From Holophagales bacterium UBA5704 (GTDB lineage Bacteria > Acidobacteriota > Thermoanaerobaculia > Multivoradales > UBA5704): a stretch of DNA of 64,000 nt. Each line of letters opens with the position of its first letter. Within the stretch, counting starts at the first letter, position 1. The notes under the pieces were generated by a model. The model was not told the DNA's origin. It ran no database searches and was given only the letters and a program-made list of their open reading frames with translations. Location of the stretch: assembly GCA_002420005.1 (NCBI GenBank), contig DIHE01000126.1, forward strand, positions 71,858 through 135,857. The letters are read 5' to 3'. Position numbers and translations under genes: made by a program. Below are positions 8,448-17,696 of this stretch, piece by piece.

Positions 8448-9218
8448 CTAGCCGGAACCACGTATGATAGCCAGGAAATTTCTCGGGTCAAGACTTGCAC
8501 CGCCCACCAGGAAGCCGTCGATGTCCGCCTGGGCGATCAGGCCGGGCGCACTGTCGGGTGTGACGGAGCCTCCATAGAGGAGGGACAGCCCCTCCGCGGC
8601 CGGCCCCACGCCCTCCAGGCCGGCCAGCAGGCGGCGCAGAAACGCATGCGCCTCCTGGGCGATCTCCGGTGTCGCGGTCTCGCCGGTGCCGATCGCCCAG
8701 ACCGGCTCGTAGGCCAACGCGAAACCAACCGGCCGGCTGTCGAGCGGGGCGAGCGCGGCGCGGAGCTGGCGTTCGAGCACCTCGAACGTGCGGCCGGCCT
8801 GCCGTTCGTCCCGCGTCTCGCCCAGGCAGATCAAAGGGGTCAGGCCGTGGCGCAGCGCCGCCGCCGCCTTGCGTCCCACCAGCTCGTCGCTCTCGCCGTG
8901 GTCGCGCCGCCGCTCGCTGTGCCCGCACAGGACCCAGGTGCAGCCGGCGTCGGCGAGCTGGGCACCGGAGACGTCGCCGGTGTGCGCTCCCTTCTCCGCC
9001 GGGTGCAGATCCTGCCCGCCGACCGCGATGCTGCTCCCGGTGAGCTCGCGGGCGACGACCGGGAGCAGCGGAAAGGAGGGAAAGACGGCGACGCCGACCG
9101 CCGCCTTGGAGGTCGGAAGATCGCTGCGCAGGGCGCGGCACCAGACGGCGGCCTCGGCCTGCAGCAGGTTCATCTTCCAATTGCCGGCCACCAGGGGCCG
9201 CCGCCGTCCTCCGCTCAC
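8448..9218 (-). CDS. tpiA: Triosephosphate isomerase
   Basis: Interconverts dihydroxyacetone phosphate and glyceraldehyde 3-phosphate in glycolysis/gluconeogenesis. The TIM-barrel signatures are visible: GNWKMN near residue 13 (catalytic Lys), the CGHSERR segment (electrophilic His) and AYEPVWAIGTG (catalytic Glu), plus LYGGSVTP. 256 aa is normal. The ATG overlaps the pgk stop by 4 bp (ATGA), so it is translationally coupled to pgk in the gap-pgk-tpiA-secG cluster. Confidence 0.97.
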   Translation of the reverse strand: MSGGRRRPLVAGNWKMNLLQAEAAVWCRALRSDLPTSKAAVGVAVFPSFPLLPVVARELTGSSIAVGGQDLHPAEKGAHTGDVSGAQLADAGCTWVLCGHSERRRDHGESDELVGRKAAAALRHGLTPLICLGETRDERQAGRTFEVLERQLRAALAPLDSRPVGFALAYEPVWAIGTGETATPEIAQEAHAFLRRLLAGLEGVGPAAEGLSLLYGGSVTPDSAPGLIAQADIDGFLVGGASLDPRNFLAIIRGSG

Positions 9219-10423
9219 CGCCCGGCCCCCTTCTGCAGCACGGTGACGCCGGGCAGCTCCTTGCCGGCCAGGAACTCCAGCGAGGCGCCGCCGCCGGTCG
9301 AGACATGGCCGATGCGTGCGGTGGAGCCCGCTTGATGGGCCGCCGCCACGGTCTCGCCGCCGCCGATCACCGAGAAGCCCGGGCAGCTTTCGAGCGCCTG
9401 TGCCACGGCGCGGGTGCCGGCGTCGAACGGTGGTTTCTCGAACACGCCCAGCGGGCCGTTCCAGAACAAGGTACGGGCGCGTCCCACCGCGGCGGTGAAC
9501 GCTGCACGGGTGGCCGGTCCCACGTCCACCGCCTTGGTGCCCGCGGGGACCGCCGCCACCGGCACGGTCTCGATGCGCTGCGGGTTGCCGAGGTCGTCGG
9601 TGACCACCAGATCGGTGGGGAGGAGCACCTCGATGCCGCGGCTCGCGGCGCGCGTCAGGATGTCCTTGGCGAGATCGACCCGGTCGGGCTCGAAGAGGGA
9701 GGCGGCGAGGTCGTGCCCCTGGGCCACCAGGAAGGTGTTCGCCATGCCGCCGCCGAGCAGCAGGATGTCGAGGCGCGGCAGCAGGTTCTCCAGGGTGTCG
9801 ATCTTGCCCTCGATCTTGGCGCCGCCGAGGATCGCGGCAAACGGGCGGTCGGGCTCGCCGAGCAGGCGGCCGAGCGCCGTCACCTCGCGCGCCAGCAGCC
9901 GGCCGGCGGCCTTGTGAGGCAGCCGCTCAGGGACGCCCACCACGGAAGCATGGGCGCGGTGGGCGCTGCCGAAGGCGTCGTCCACGTAGACCTCGGCGAG
10001 GGCGGCGAGGCGGTCGGCGAACGCCGGGTCGTTCTTCGTCTCCCCGGCGTGGAAGCGCAGGTTTTCAAGCAGCGCCACCTCGCCACGGCCGAGCTCCGCG
10101 GCCACCGCCTCGGCGGCCTCGCCCACGCAATCGGTGGCGAAGCGCACCGGCCGGCCGAGCAGCTCGGCGAGCTTCGCCGCCACCGGCCGCAGGCTGTAGC
10201 GGGGGTCGGGGCCATCCTTCGGGCGGCCGTGGTGGGAGGCGAGCAGGAGCTTCGCCCCGGCCCCGGTGAGCTCGCGCAAGGTGGGCAACGCCTCTTCCAG
10301 GCGGGTGGCGTCGATCACCTCGCCGGAGGAGGACAGGGGCACGTTGAAGTCCACGCGGACGAAGACGCGCGCCCCGTCCAGGCGGCCGCGGTCGAGATCG
10401 TCGAGAGTCAGCAGATCGGTCAT
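9215..10423 (-). CDS. pgk: Phosphoglycerate kinase
   Basis: Transfers phosphate between 1,3-bisphosphoglycerate and ADP, making ATP in glycolysis. The N-terminal substrate-binding motif RVFVRVDFNVPLS, the basic HHGRPK segment, LLENLRFH and the C-terminal nucleotide-binding GGGETVAA...TGGGASLEFL are all present. 402 aa is normal. It begins 24 bp after gap with GGGAGA upstream of ATG and overlaps tpiA by 4 bp. Confidence 0.97.
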   Translation of the reverse strand: MTDLLTLDDLDRGRLDGARVFVRVDFNVPLSSSGEVIDATRLEEALPTLRELTGAGAKLLLASHHGRPKDGPDPRYSLRPVAAKLAELLGRPVRFATDCVGEAAEAVAAELGRGEVALLENLRFHAGETKNDPAFADRLAALAEVYVDDAFGSAHRAHASVVGVPERLPHKAAGRLLAREVTALGRLLGEPDRPFAAILGGAKIEGKIDTLENLLPRLDILLLGGGMANTFLVAQGHDLAASLFEPDRVDLAKDILTRAASRGIEVLLPTDLVVTDDLGNPQRIETVPVAAVPAGTKAVDVGPATRAAFTAAVGRARTLFWNGPLGVFEKPPFDAGTRAVAQALESCPGFSVIGGGETVAAAHQAGSTARIGHVSTGGGASLEFLAGKELPGVTVLQKGAGR

Positions 10424-10447
10424 CGGGCTTCTCCCAGGTCGAAGGAT

Positions 10448-11467
10448 TCAAGAGGAGGTGCGCACCGCGAGCAGCGCCAGCAGGTCGGCGAGCCGGTGGG
10501 CGTAGCCCCACTCATTGTCGTACCAGGCGAGGATGCGCACAAGGTGGTCGCCGCGGCTTTCGAGGAGGGGCAGGTCGACCACGGCGGAGCGCGGATCGTT
10601 GATGAAGTCGGAGGACACCAGCTCCTCCTCGGTGACGCCGAGAAAGCCGGCGAGCGGGCCGTCCGCCGCCGTCCGGAAGGCCTCGGCGAGCGCCGCCACC
10701 GGGGCCGGCCGCTCGGTCACCGCCACCAGATCGAGCAAGGCGACCGCCGGGGTCGGCACGCGGATCGCCTGGCCGCCGATCCGCCCGGCGAGAGCCGGCA
10801 GCAGGTCGCCGACCGCCGCCGCCGCGGTGGTGGCGGTCGGGATGATGTTGAGCGCCGCGGCGCGCGACCGCCGCGGGTCGGGATGCGGCAGGTCGAGCAG
10901 CCGCTGGTTCTCGGTATAGCTGTGCACCGTGCTCATCAGCGCATGGCGCACGCCGAAGCCGTCGTCGAGCACCTTGGCGACCAGGGCCAGGGCATTCGTC
11001 GTGCACGAGGCATTGCTGGTCACCGGAGCGCGCTCCGGCTCCCAGGCGTCCTGGTTGAGACCGAGGCAGACGGTGAAGTCCGCCGGATCGGCCGGGTCCG
11101 CGTTGGCGGAGAGGATCACCGTCCGCACCCCGCCGCGCAGATGGGCGGCGGCCCGGCTCCGCGCGAGAAAGCGGCCGGTCGCCTCGACCACGGCGGTCAC
11201 CCCGTGGCGCGGCCAGTCGATGCGCGCCGGATCGGGCTCCTGGAAGACCGGCAGGAAGCTTCCGTCGATCTGAAGCCCCCCCTCCACCGCCTCGACGCGG
11301 CCGGGAAACGAGCCATGGACCGTGTCGCGTGCGAGGAGCCGGGCGAGCTGCGGCAGGGGGACGATGTCGTTGCACGCCGCGATCTCGATCCCGGGAAGCT
11401 CCCGGGCGGCGCGCAGGAGGGCGCGTCCGACGCGGCCGAACCCATTGATGGCAAAGCGGAGAGACAT
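10448..11467 (-). CDS. gap: Glyceraldehyde-3-phosphate dehydrogenase
   Basis: Type I GAPDH, oxidising glyceraldehyde 3-phosphate with NAD(P)+ and phosphate. The Rossmann motif is INGFGRVGRALLRA and the catalytic Cys lies in SNASCTTNA. The usual C-terminal WYDNEWGYAHRLADL is present. 339 aa is normal. It is the first gene of the gap-pgk-tpiA cluster. Upstream on the minus strand are TATAAG- and TAGACT-like -10 candidates but no clear Shine-Dalgarno. Confidence 0.97.
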   Translation of the reverse strand: MSLRFAINGFGRVGRALLRAARELPGIEIAACNDIVPLPQLARLLARDTVHGSFPGRVEAVEGGLQIDGSFLPVFQEPDPARIDWPRHGVTAVVEATGRFLARSRAAAHLRGGVRTVILSANADPADPADFTVCLGLNQDAWEPERAPVTSNASCTTNALALVAKVLDDGFGVRHALMSTVHSYTENQRLLDLPHPDPRRSRAAALNIIPTATTAAAAVGDLLPALAGRIGGQAIRVPTPAVALLDLVAVTERPAPVAALAEAFRTAADGPLAGFLGVTEEELVSSDFINDPRSAVVDLPLLESRGDHLVRILAWYDNEWGYAHRLADLLALLAVRTSS

Positions 11468-11707
11468 GGCGTTTTTCTAGTCTATGTCACGCCTGGGGCC
11501 TGCGGCGCACTTATAGAGGGTGGGAGAGCGTGGACGGCTTCCGTTCGGGCCGCGCTTGGCGGATAATACGCATTCCCGGTGGAGGCTCTGCCGGGCCGGG
11601 CCGAAATCGCTGCGTCGCCCGCACCGGACATCGGTGAACGGGCCGGCGGGAAGTCATCGCAGCTCCAGCAGCTTCAGACAACGATCCGATCGCAGGAGGA
11701 CCGACCG

Positions 11708-12049
11708 ATGGCCGAGATGGGCAAGTACTGCAAGGCATACCTCGCGAAGCAGTTCCGGGAGTATCCGGGCTGGAGCGAGAAGGCGGAGAACGTCCGCAAG
11801 GACAAGAAGGACGTGGACGGCAAGGAGGTGGAGGTCGACCGGGTGCTCGACGACGAGTCGATCCTGTATCTCCAGGAGAACTACATCGTCACCGACGGCA
11901 TCTTCAAAGACCAGAACATCATCTTCGACAACGTGACCGACGAGTGGAAGGAGTACTGCCATTCGACGCTCGCGTTCGAGATCCCGGTCTACGAGCCGAT
12001 CAACATCCCGCAGGCGGGCGACGCGGCGCCGGCCGAGAGCAACGGCTGA
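11708..12049 (+). CDS. Hypothetical protein, charged, 113 aa
   Basis: I do not recognise the family. The ATG at 11708 is supported by CAGGAGGACC upstream. The protein starts MAEMGKYCKAYLAKQF, is rich in Lys, Asp and Glu, and has a central VLDDESILYLQENYIVTDGIF stretch and a short Ala/Pro tail. It has no signal peptide or membrane segment, so it is probably cytoplasmic. It is divergent from gap and precedes tsaD by 63 bp. A GATAAT -10 at about 11561 with a weak -35 17 bp upstream could drive it. Confidence 0.75.
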   Translation: MAEMGKYCKAYLAKQFREYPGWSEKAENVRKDKKDVDGKEVEVDRVLDDESILYLQENYIVTDGIFKDQNIIFDNVTDEWKEYCHSTLAFEIPVYEPINIPQAGDAAPAESNG

Positions 12050-12112
12050 TTCCCCACCCCCAGCCCCCTGCCATCGCTCCCTCTCCTTGACGGGAGGGGG
12101 GGCGCGTCCATC

Positions 12113-13174
12113 ATGCTCTCCCCTCTGGTCCTCGGCATCGAGACCTCGTGCGACGACACCGCCTGTGCGGTGCTCGACGGCGAGGGGCGCATCCTGTCCT
12201 CCGTCGTCTCCAGCCAGCTCGCCTCGCACCGGCCGTACGGCGGCGTGGTGCCTGAGATCGCGTCGCGCGAGCACCTGTCCAACTGGCCGGCGGTGAGCGC
12301 CGAGGCGTTCGCCCGGGCAGGAGTCGCCCTCTCCGCGGTCGAGGTCGTGGCGGCGACCCGTGGCCCCGGCTTGGTGGGAGCCCTCCTCGTCGGGCTTGCG
12401 CTCGGCAAGTCGATCGCCCTCGCGCTCGGCCGTCCCTTTCTCGGCGTCCATCACCTGGAAGGGCACCTTTACTCGCCGTTCCTGGCTCCGCAGAGCGCCA
12501 CCGCGCCGGCCGCGGAGGTCCCGGAGCGCTTCGTGGGCCTCGTCGTCTCCGGGGGGCACACCTCGTTGTTCGCGGTGGACGCGGGGCGCATCGAGACCCT
12601 CGGCGAGACGCGGGACGACGCGATGGGCGAGGTGTTCGACAAGGTCGGCAAGCGCCTCGGCCTGCCCTACCCCCAGGGTCCCCTGGTCGATCAGCTCGCC
12701 GAGCGGGGAGACCCCGCCGCCCGCCGCTTCTCCACCCCGCGCAGCGGCGACACGCTCGACGTCTCCTACTCGGGCCTCAAGAGCCAGGCGCTGCTGGAGA
12801 TCGAAAAGCTGGAGCGCACCCTCGGAGCGATCGACCTCGGAGCGCCGGACACCGAGCCGCCCCAGCCCGTCCTCGACCTCCTCGCCGGCTTCCGCGCCGC
12901 CACGGTCGCCCAGCTGATCGACCGGCTCGACCGTCTGGCCGACCGGCAGGAGATCCCCCTCCTCGCCGTCTCCGGAGGCGTCGCCGCCAACCGTCTGCTG
13001 CGCCGCGAGCTCCCCGCCTGGGCCGCGCGCCGGGGCGTCGATCTGCGCCTCGTCCCCCTCGAATGGTCGGGAGACAACGCCGCGATGATCGCCCACGCGG
13101 CCCTCCTGCGGCATCGCCGCGGCCAGGCGGACGATCCGTTCCAGGCCGAAGCCGCGAGCCGGATTCCGCTGTGA
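12113..13174 (+). CDS. tsaD: tRNA N6-adenosine threonylcarbamoyltransferase
   Basis: Universal enzyme that transfers the threonylcarbamoyl group onto A37 of ANN-decoding tRNAs. It shows the ASKHA-fold N-terminus LGIETSCDDTACAV, the metal-binding HHLEGH motif (near residue 115), SGGHTSL and the C-terminal SGGVAANRLLR plus PLEWSGDNAAMIA. 353 aa is normal. A G-rich stretch (GGGAGGGGGG) about 10 nt before ATG can serve as ribosome site. The partners TsaB/TsaE are not in the window. Confidence 0.96.
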   Translation: MLSPLVLGIETSCDDTACAVLDGEGRILSSVVSSQLASHRPYGGVVPEIASREHLSNWPAVSAEAFARAGVALSAVEVVAATRGPGLVGALLVGLALGKSIALALGRPFLGVHHLEGHLYSPFLAPQSATAPAAEVPERFVGLVVSGGHTSLFAVDAGRIETLGETRDDAMGEVFDKVGKRLGLPYPQGPLVDQLAERGDPAARRFSTPRSGDTLDVSYSGLKSQALLEIEKLERTLGAIDLGAPDTEPPQPVLDLLAGFRAATVAQLIDRLDRLADRQEIPLLAVSGGVAANRLLRRELPAWAARRGVDLRLVPLEWSGDNAAMIAHAALLRHRRGQADDPFQAEAASRIPL

Positions 13175-13271
13175 AGCCTCACCCTGGGAAGCCCTCAGTG
13201 CCGAGCCCGTGCCCCGGAGCTACCGCCCGCGCCCCCTGGGAGCGCTGGCGTCTCGCCGGCCTTCAAATAAA

Positions 13272-13326
13272 TTGGGCCGAAGGCCCGACCCTGGGTTTGA
13301 TGCACCACGCCCCGGGTTGAAACCCA
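13272..13326. repeat. REP-like palindromic intergenic element
   Basis: In the 179-bp gap between the convergent tsaD and ABC genes, GGGCC-GAA-GGCCC (13274-13286) forms a tight hairpin. TGGGTTT (13292-13298) pairs with AAACCCA (13320-13326), and flanking CCCCGGG blocks can form further pairs. This is the layout of a repetitive extragenic palindrome or a terminator. No second copy was found in the window. Confidence 0.45.
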
Positions 13327-13353
13327 ATGCCCCGGGAGCTTCCCCGGCACCGG

Positions 13354-15213
13354 CTAGGGCAACGGGTCCGGCTCACGCAAGGTGGACCGAGGCGGCGTCG
13401 CCACCTCCCCCGACTGCAACTGCCACAGGTCCGCATACGTGCCGCCGCGGGCCAGGAGGTCGTCGTGGTGCCCTTCCTCCACGACGGCGCCGTCGCGCAG
13501 GACGAGGATGCGGTCGGCGTGGCGGATGGTGGAGAGGCGGTGGGCGATGATCAGGGCGGTGCGGCCGGCGGTCAGGGCGGAGAGGGCCTGCTGGATGGCC
13601 CGCTCGGTTTCGGTGTCCACGGCGCTGGTGGCTTCGTCGAGGAGGAGGATCGGTGCGTCTTTGACGATCGCCCGGGCGATCGACAGGCGCTGGCGCTGGC
13701 CGCCGGAGAGCTGGATGCCCCGTTCTCCCACCGGCGTGTCATAGCCCTGCGGCAGCGAGACCACGAAGTCGTGGAGCTGGGCGAGCCGGGCGGCCCGCTC
13801 GACCTCTGCGAACGGGGCATCGCCGTTCACGTAGGCGATGTTCTCCCGGATGGTCCCGTGGAACAGGTAGACCTCCTGGCTGACCAGGGCGATGTTGCGC
13901 CGCAAGTCGGCCAGGGGGATGTCGCGCACGTCGTGGCCGTCGAGGCGCACGGTGCCGTTGTCGACGTCGTAGAAGCGGAGAAGGAGCTTGATCAGGGTCG
14001 ACTTGCCCGCCCCGGTGGGGCCGGCCACGCCCAGCGTTTCGCCGGGGGCGATGCGGAAGGTGAGGTCGCGCAGCACCGGCTCGTCCCCGCGTCCACGGGC
14101 ATAGCGGAAGGAGACGCCGTCGAAACGGATCTCGCCCTGCGCCCGGCCGAGCCGGATCGGATGGGCCGGCTCGGCGATGCGCGACGGGGTGTCGAGCAGG
14201 CCGAAGATCCGCCGCGAGCTCGCCTTGGCCCGCTCGAAGTCGTCGAGGGTGGTGCCGAGCCGGGTGATCGGCCAGAGCAGCCGCTCGGTGAGCATGGCGA
14301 AGAGCACCAGCTCCCCGGCGCTCAGAATCCCCGAGCCGTTGAGCACCCAGTAGCTCCCCACCAGCAGGACCCCGGCGAAGCCGATCACGATCAGCATCCG
14401 GATGACCGGGATGTAGGCCGCAGAGTAGCGGATCGCCGCGAGGTTCGACCGCCGGTAGTCCTCGGAGACCTGGCGCACCCGCTCGGTTTCGAACCGCTCG
14501 GCGGTGAAGCTCTTGATCACGTGGATGCCGGCGATGTTGTTCTCCAGCCGGCTGGCGAGCGCGCCGACGCCGTCGCGCACCCGGCTGTAGCGCGGCGCGA
14601 TCAGGCGCTGGTAGGTGATGCCTCCCCACAGGATGAAGGGGACCGGGAAGAGCGCGACAAGCGACAGCTGCCAGGAGATCGGGATCATCACCGCCATCGA
14701 AAAGGCGAAGAGCACGCCGACCTGGAGCATCTCGTTGAACCCGGTGTTCAAGAAGCGTTCGAGCTGGTTCACGTCGTCGTTGAGCAGGGCGAGGATCTCG
14801 CCCAGGCGGTGCTCCTCGAAAAAGGAGATCTCGCGCGCCTGCACCTGGTTGTAGGCGTCCATCCGCAGGTCGTGCTGCACGGTCTGGGCGAGGTCGCGGA
14901 AGGCGCTCTGGTAGAGCCACTCGAACAGGCTCTCGAAGAAGAAGATGACGACCGAGAGACCGGCGAGGACGACCGCCAGGCTCCACGGATCGCGCGTGCC
15001 GGCGAGGCGGGAGATCCAGCCCGGCGGCGCGCCGCGCAGGGAGTCGATGACCCAGCCGACCAGGAGCGGCGGCATGAGGTCGAGGATCTTGTTGGTGATG
15101 CTCGAGCCGCAGGCGAAGAGAAACGCGCCGCGGTAGGTCTGGAGATACCGGAACAGCCGCCGCATCGGGCGCCCGGCGAGCGGGAGGTGGGTGGGGACCG
15201 GGCTCTGGCTCAT
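13354..15213 (-). CDS. ABC transporter, fused permease/ATPase
   Basis: Half-size ABC exporter (619 aa, MsbA/multidrug type): an N-terminal six-helix transmembrane domain (about 30-330), then a nucleotide-binding domain. Motifs are Walker A GPTGAGKST, Q-loop SQEVYLF, signature LSGGQRQRLS, Walker B ILLLDEAT and switch His in IIAHRLST. It acts as a dimer in the inner membrane; the substrate cannot be told from sequence. AGGAGAGGG precedes the ATG. Single gene; its upstream side faces the repeat array at 15333-15777. Confidence 0.92.
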   Translation of the reverse strand: MSQSPVPTHLPLAGRPMRRLFRYLQTYRGAFLFACGSSITNKILDLMPPLLVGWVIDSLRGAPPGWISRLAGTRDPWSLAVVLAGLSVVIFFFESLFEWLYQSAFRDLAQTVQHDLRMDAYNQVQAREISFFEEHRLGEILALLNDDVNQLERFLNTGFNEMLQVGVLFAFSMAVMIPISWQLSLVALFPVPFILWGGITYQRLIAPRYSRVRDGVGALASRLENNIAGIHVIKSFTAERFETERVRQVSEDYRRSNLAAIRYSAAYIPVIRMLIVIGFAGVLLVGSYWVLNGSGILSAGELVLFAMLTERLLWPITRLGTTLDDFERAKASSRRIFGLLDTPSRIAEPAHPIRLGRAQGEIRFDGVSFRYARGRGDEPVLRDLTFRIAPGETLGVAGPTGAGKSTLIKLLLRFYDVDNGTVRLDGHDVRDIPLADLRRNIALVSQEVYLFHGTIRENIAYVNGDAPFAEVERAARLAQLHDFVVSLPQGYDTPVGERGIQLSGGQRQRLSIARAIVKDAPILLLDEATSAVDTETERAIQQALSALTAGRTALIIAHRLSTIRHADRILVLRDGAVVEEGHHDDLLARGGTYADLWQLQSGEVATPPRSTLREPDPLP

Positions 15214-15332
15214 GGCGGCATCCCTCTCCTGGAGGGCCGGAGTCTATCCGATCGCCCCACCGTCCTCCTCGTTCTCTCGACCCCGGCTCCACGCACCGGC
15301 TGGAGGCAAGGTGTTACAGGTTGGGTATGATC

Positions 15333-15777
15333 TGCGACAACCCCCCTTGTCCGACGGCCGCCACCGCGAAATCGCCCAACCAACACGGCTGACGTGCGAC
15401 AAGCTCCAGCCGACCGTGGAACGGAAGCACCCTTTCGGCCGGTGCTTCGCTGCTTGTTGCGACAAGGAAGCGACACACGGCCAACAGACCCGCCCGTTTC
15501 GCGCCAACGAGGGGTCCATCTGCGACAAGATCGGGCCAAGTTGCGACAACTGGAGGTTGTCCTGCGTCGACTCGCCGCGATTCGCGCCACGAAACGCGAC
15601 ACTCTGCGACAAACCATGCCGCTCGACCGAGCCGGCGCCTCCTGTTTGTCGCAAGTTGCCGATGTTTCGCGACAAGCTCAGGCGTTCTGCGACAAGTCAG
15701 GCGCTCGTCGTCAACGAATCGAGAGATTCGTGGACAGGTCAGGTGATTCTGCGACAAGTTGCGGTGAGCTTGTCGCA
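15333..15777. repeat. 21-bp-phased TGCGACAA motif array
   Basis: Exact TGCGACAA occurs at 15333, 15395, 15458, 15521, 15542, 15605, 15688 and 15750, with CGCGACAA at 15668 and the inverse TTGTCGCA at 15646 and 15770. Intervals are 62, 63, 63, 21, 63, 63, 20 and 62, all near multiples of 21. Degenerate copies (for example TGCGTCGA at 15563, CGCGCCAA at 15500) fill intermediate 21-bp positions. It occupies most of the 646-bp gap 15214-15859, which holds no convincing gene. Both strands are open because 21 is a multiple of three: CDK heptads on plus, LSQ heptads on minus. Confidence 0.85.
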
Positions 15778-15845
15778 GGCTGGCGGGAGCCGGAGACGGG
15801 CCGGACGAGGCGCAAGCCAGGAGCGAGGACGCCGCCGGCCGAGGG

Positions 15846-15851
15846 TACAAT
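15846..15851 (+). promoter_or_regulatory. Putative -10 box of NAT gene
   Basis: TACAAT, 8 nt before the GTG at 15860, with no Shine-Dalgarno between. This is consistent with a leaderless mRNA. The -35 is not obvious. Confidence 0.45.
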
Positions 15852-15859
15852 CCCCCGCC

Positions 15860-16612
15860 GTGGACGTCTCGGCCTATCTCGACCGCATCGGCTACCGGGG
15901 CTCGCTCGCCCCGTCGCCCGCGACCCTCCAAGCCTTGCAGGAGGCGCATCTGCTCCGCGTCCCGTTCGAGAACCTCAGCATCCACGCAGGGCAGCCGATC
16001 GTCCTTGACCTGGATGCTTTGTTCGACAAGGTGGTGACGCGGCGGCGCGGTGGCTTCTGTTATGAGCTGAACGGACTGTTCGCCGCCCTGCTCCGTACAC
16101 TGGGATTCGAGGTCGCCCTCCTCTCGGCCGGCGTGGCGCGCGGGGACGGCTCGTTCGGGCCGGAGTTCGACCATCTGACCCTGGCGATCCATCTGGAGGA
16201 GCGCCGGCTGGTGGACGTCGGTTTCGGCGACTCGTTCCGCCGCCCGTTGCGGCTCGATGCACGGGAGGAGCAGGTGGAGGGAGAGCGGTCCTATCGCCTC
16301 GACGCGGAGGAGGACCGGCTGGTCCTGCGGCAGCGCAAGGACGCCGAAGGTCCGTGGGAGGCGCAGTACCGGTTCACCCTCCAGCCGCACGAGCTGGCGG
16401 AGTACGCGGCGATGTGCCGCCATCATCAGACGTCGCCGGAGTCTCCGTTCACCCGCAAGAGGCTCTGCTCGCTGGCTCTGCCGGACGGCCGGCTGACGCT
16501 GAGCGACGGGACGCTCCTCACCACCCGCGGCGGGGTGCGGGAGGAGCGGGTGCTGGCGGACGAGGCGGAGCAGGCGACGGTGCTGCGCGAACGGTTCGGC
16601 GTGGTGGTGTGA
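15860..16612 (+). CDS. Arylamine N-acetyltransferase
   Basis: Transfers acetyl (or other acyl) groups from CoA to arylamines or hydrazines; cytoplasmic. The catalytic triad is visible: Cys67 in RGGFCYELN, His in FDHLTLAI and Asp in LVDVGFGDSF. RVPFENLSIH near residue 34 is the family N-terminal motif. I chose the GTG at 15860 (250 aa) because the homologous region starts there and a TACAAT hexamer lies 8 nt upstream. The open frame continues upstream through the 21-bp repeat array, but that part is repeat-derived. The C-terminal half is typical of bacterial NATs, if somewhat short. The methyltransferase gene follows after 13 bp. Confidence 0.9.
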   Translation: MDVSAYLDRIGYRGSLAPSPATLQALQEAHLLRVPFENLSIHAGQPIVLDLDALFDKVVTRRRGGFCYELNGLFAALLRTLGFEVALLSAGVARGDGSFGPEFDHLTLAIHLEERRLVDVGFGDSFRRPLRLDAREEQVEGERSYRLDAEEDRLVLRQRKDAEGPWEAQYRFTLQPHELAEYAAMCRHHQTSPESPFTRKRLCSLALPDGRLTLSDGTLLTTRGGVREERVLADEAEQATVLRERFGVVV

Positions 16613-16625
16613 GGAGCACAACGCA

Positions 16626-17690
16626 ATGGCCTGGGAAGAGAACGAAGCACAGCGGCATCAATTCATCCTCGACGGGCAGCAGCACGCCGATTTCTTTCTG
16701 ACCCCGCTGGCCGATCCCGCCGGCAAGTCGGTCCTGGTGCTCGGCGCGGGCGCCGGCACGGACTGCCTGTGGGCGCTGCGCCAGGGAGCGCACGAGGTGG
16801 TGGGGCTCGACGTGCTGGAACAGGACCTCGGGGCGCTACGGGCGGCGGCGGTGCAGTGCGGGCTCGATCCGGGGCGCGTCTCGTTTCACCGCAAGAGCCT
16901 CGCCGAGGCGCCCGCGCTGGGGCGGCGCTTCGACCTGGTGCTCTCGAACAACGTCTTCGAGCACGTGGCGGACCTCCGCGGCGCCTTCGCCGCCTGCGCC
17001 CAGGTCGTCGAGCCCGGCCGCGGCCGGGTGGCGATCTTCTCCGCGCCGCTCTTCTATGCCTCGAGCGGATCGCATCTGCCGACCGCGCCCTGGGAGCATC
17101 TGTGGGGCGATCCGGAGACGCTGCGCGACCGGCTGCTGGCGAGCGGGGCGCTGCGCCCCGGCCATGCCCTGGAGGACCTGAGCCTGGGCGAGTACATGGA
17201 CCAGGAGATCTGCCTCAACCGCGCGCGCCTCGCCGATTCGCTCGACGCCATCCGGGCGAGCGGCCTCACCTGGCTGCATCTGTCGCTGCTGCCCGACCGT
17301 GCGCTGGCCGCGCTGCCGCGGTACCTGGAGCCGATCCGCCGCCGTTGTCCGGTGGACCTCGATGTGGCGGACCTGGCGGTCGAGGGGTATGGGGTGGAGC
17401 TGGTCCTGCCGGCCGAGGCGGCGGAGGGGGTGGGCTATCGGCCGGTCGCCGCGGTGCGCCTCGACGACGAGCGGGGCCGCCACGGTGCGGACCTTGCGGC
17501 GGCCGAGGCCATGATCGAGGCCGGCAAGAAGGAGGCGGCGGAGCTGCGGCTCCAGATCGCCGGCCTGCAGGAGGGGATGGGCCATCTGCATGCCCTCCTC
17601 GCCCGGGTGGAGGCGAGCTGGAGCTTCCGGCTCGGCCGTGCCCTCACCGCGCCGGGGCGCTGGCTGCGCGCGCGCTCCGGCGGCGGTTGA
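16626..17690 (+). CDS. SAM-dependent methyltransferase with coiled-coil tail
   Basis: Class I methyltransferase: glycine-rich SAM motif VLVLGAGAGTDCLW near residue 37, acidic residue after strand 2 (VVGLDV) and motif IV DLVLSNNVFEHVADL. The N-terminal half (about 1-190) is the catalytic domain. A C-terminal helical segment (about 290-335) ends WSFRLGRALTAPGRWLR, a tail commonly seen in enzymes of surface-glycan gene clusters. The ATG follows GAGGAGCACAACGCA. It is 13 bp after the NAT gene. The substrate is unknown. Confidence 0.82.
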   Translation: MAWEENEAQRHQFILDGQQHADFFLTPLADPAGKSVLVLGAGAGTDCLWALRQGAHEVVGLDVLEQDLGALRAAAVQCGLDPGRVSFHRKSLAEAPALGRRFDLVLSNNVFEHVADLRGAFAACAQVVEPGRGRVAIFSAPLFYASSGSHLPTAPWEHLWGDPETLRDRLLASGALRPGHALEDLSLGEYMDQEICLNRARLADSLDAIRASGLTWLHLSLLPDRALAALPRYLEPIRRRCPVDLDVADLAVEGYGVELVLPAEAAEGVGYRPVAAVRLDDERGRHGADLAAAEAMIEAGKKEAAELRLQIAGLQEGMGHLHALLARVEASWSFRLGRALTAPGRWLRARSGGG

Positions 17691-17696
17691 CGGGCT

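Noticed and set aside
15191..15859. N-terminal extension of the NAT gene through the TGCGACAA array
   Set aside because: The extra ~220 residues are the translated 21-bp repeat, and NAT homology begins at 15860, where a -10-like hexamer and GTG fit.
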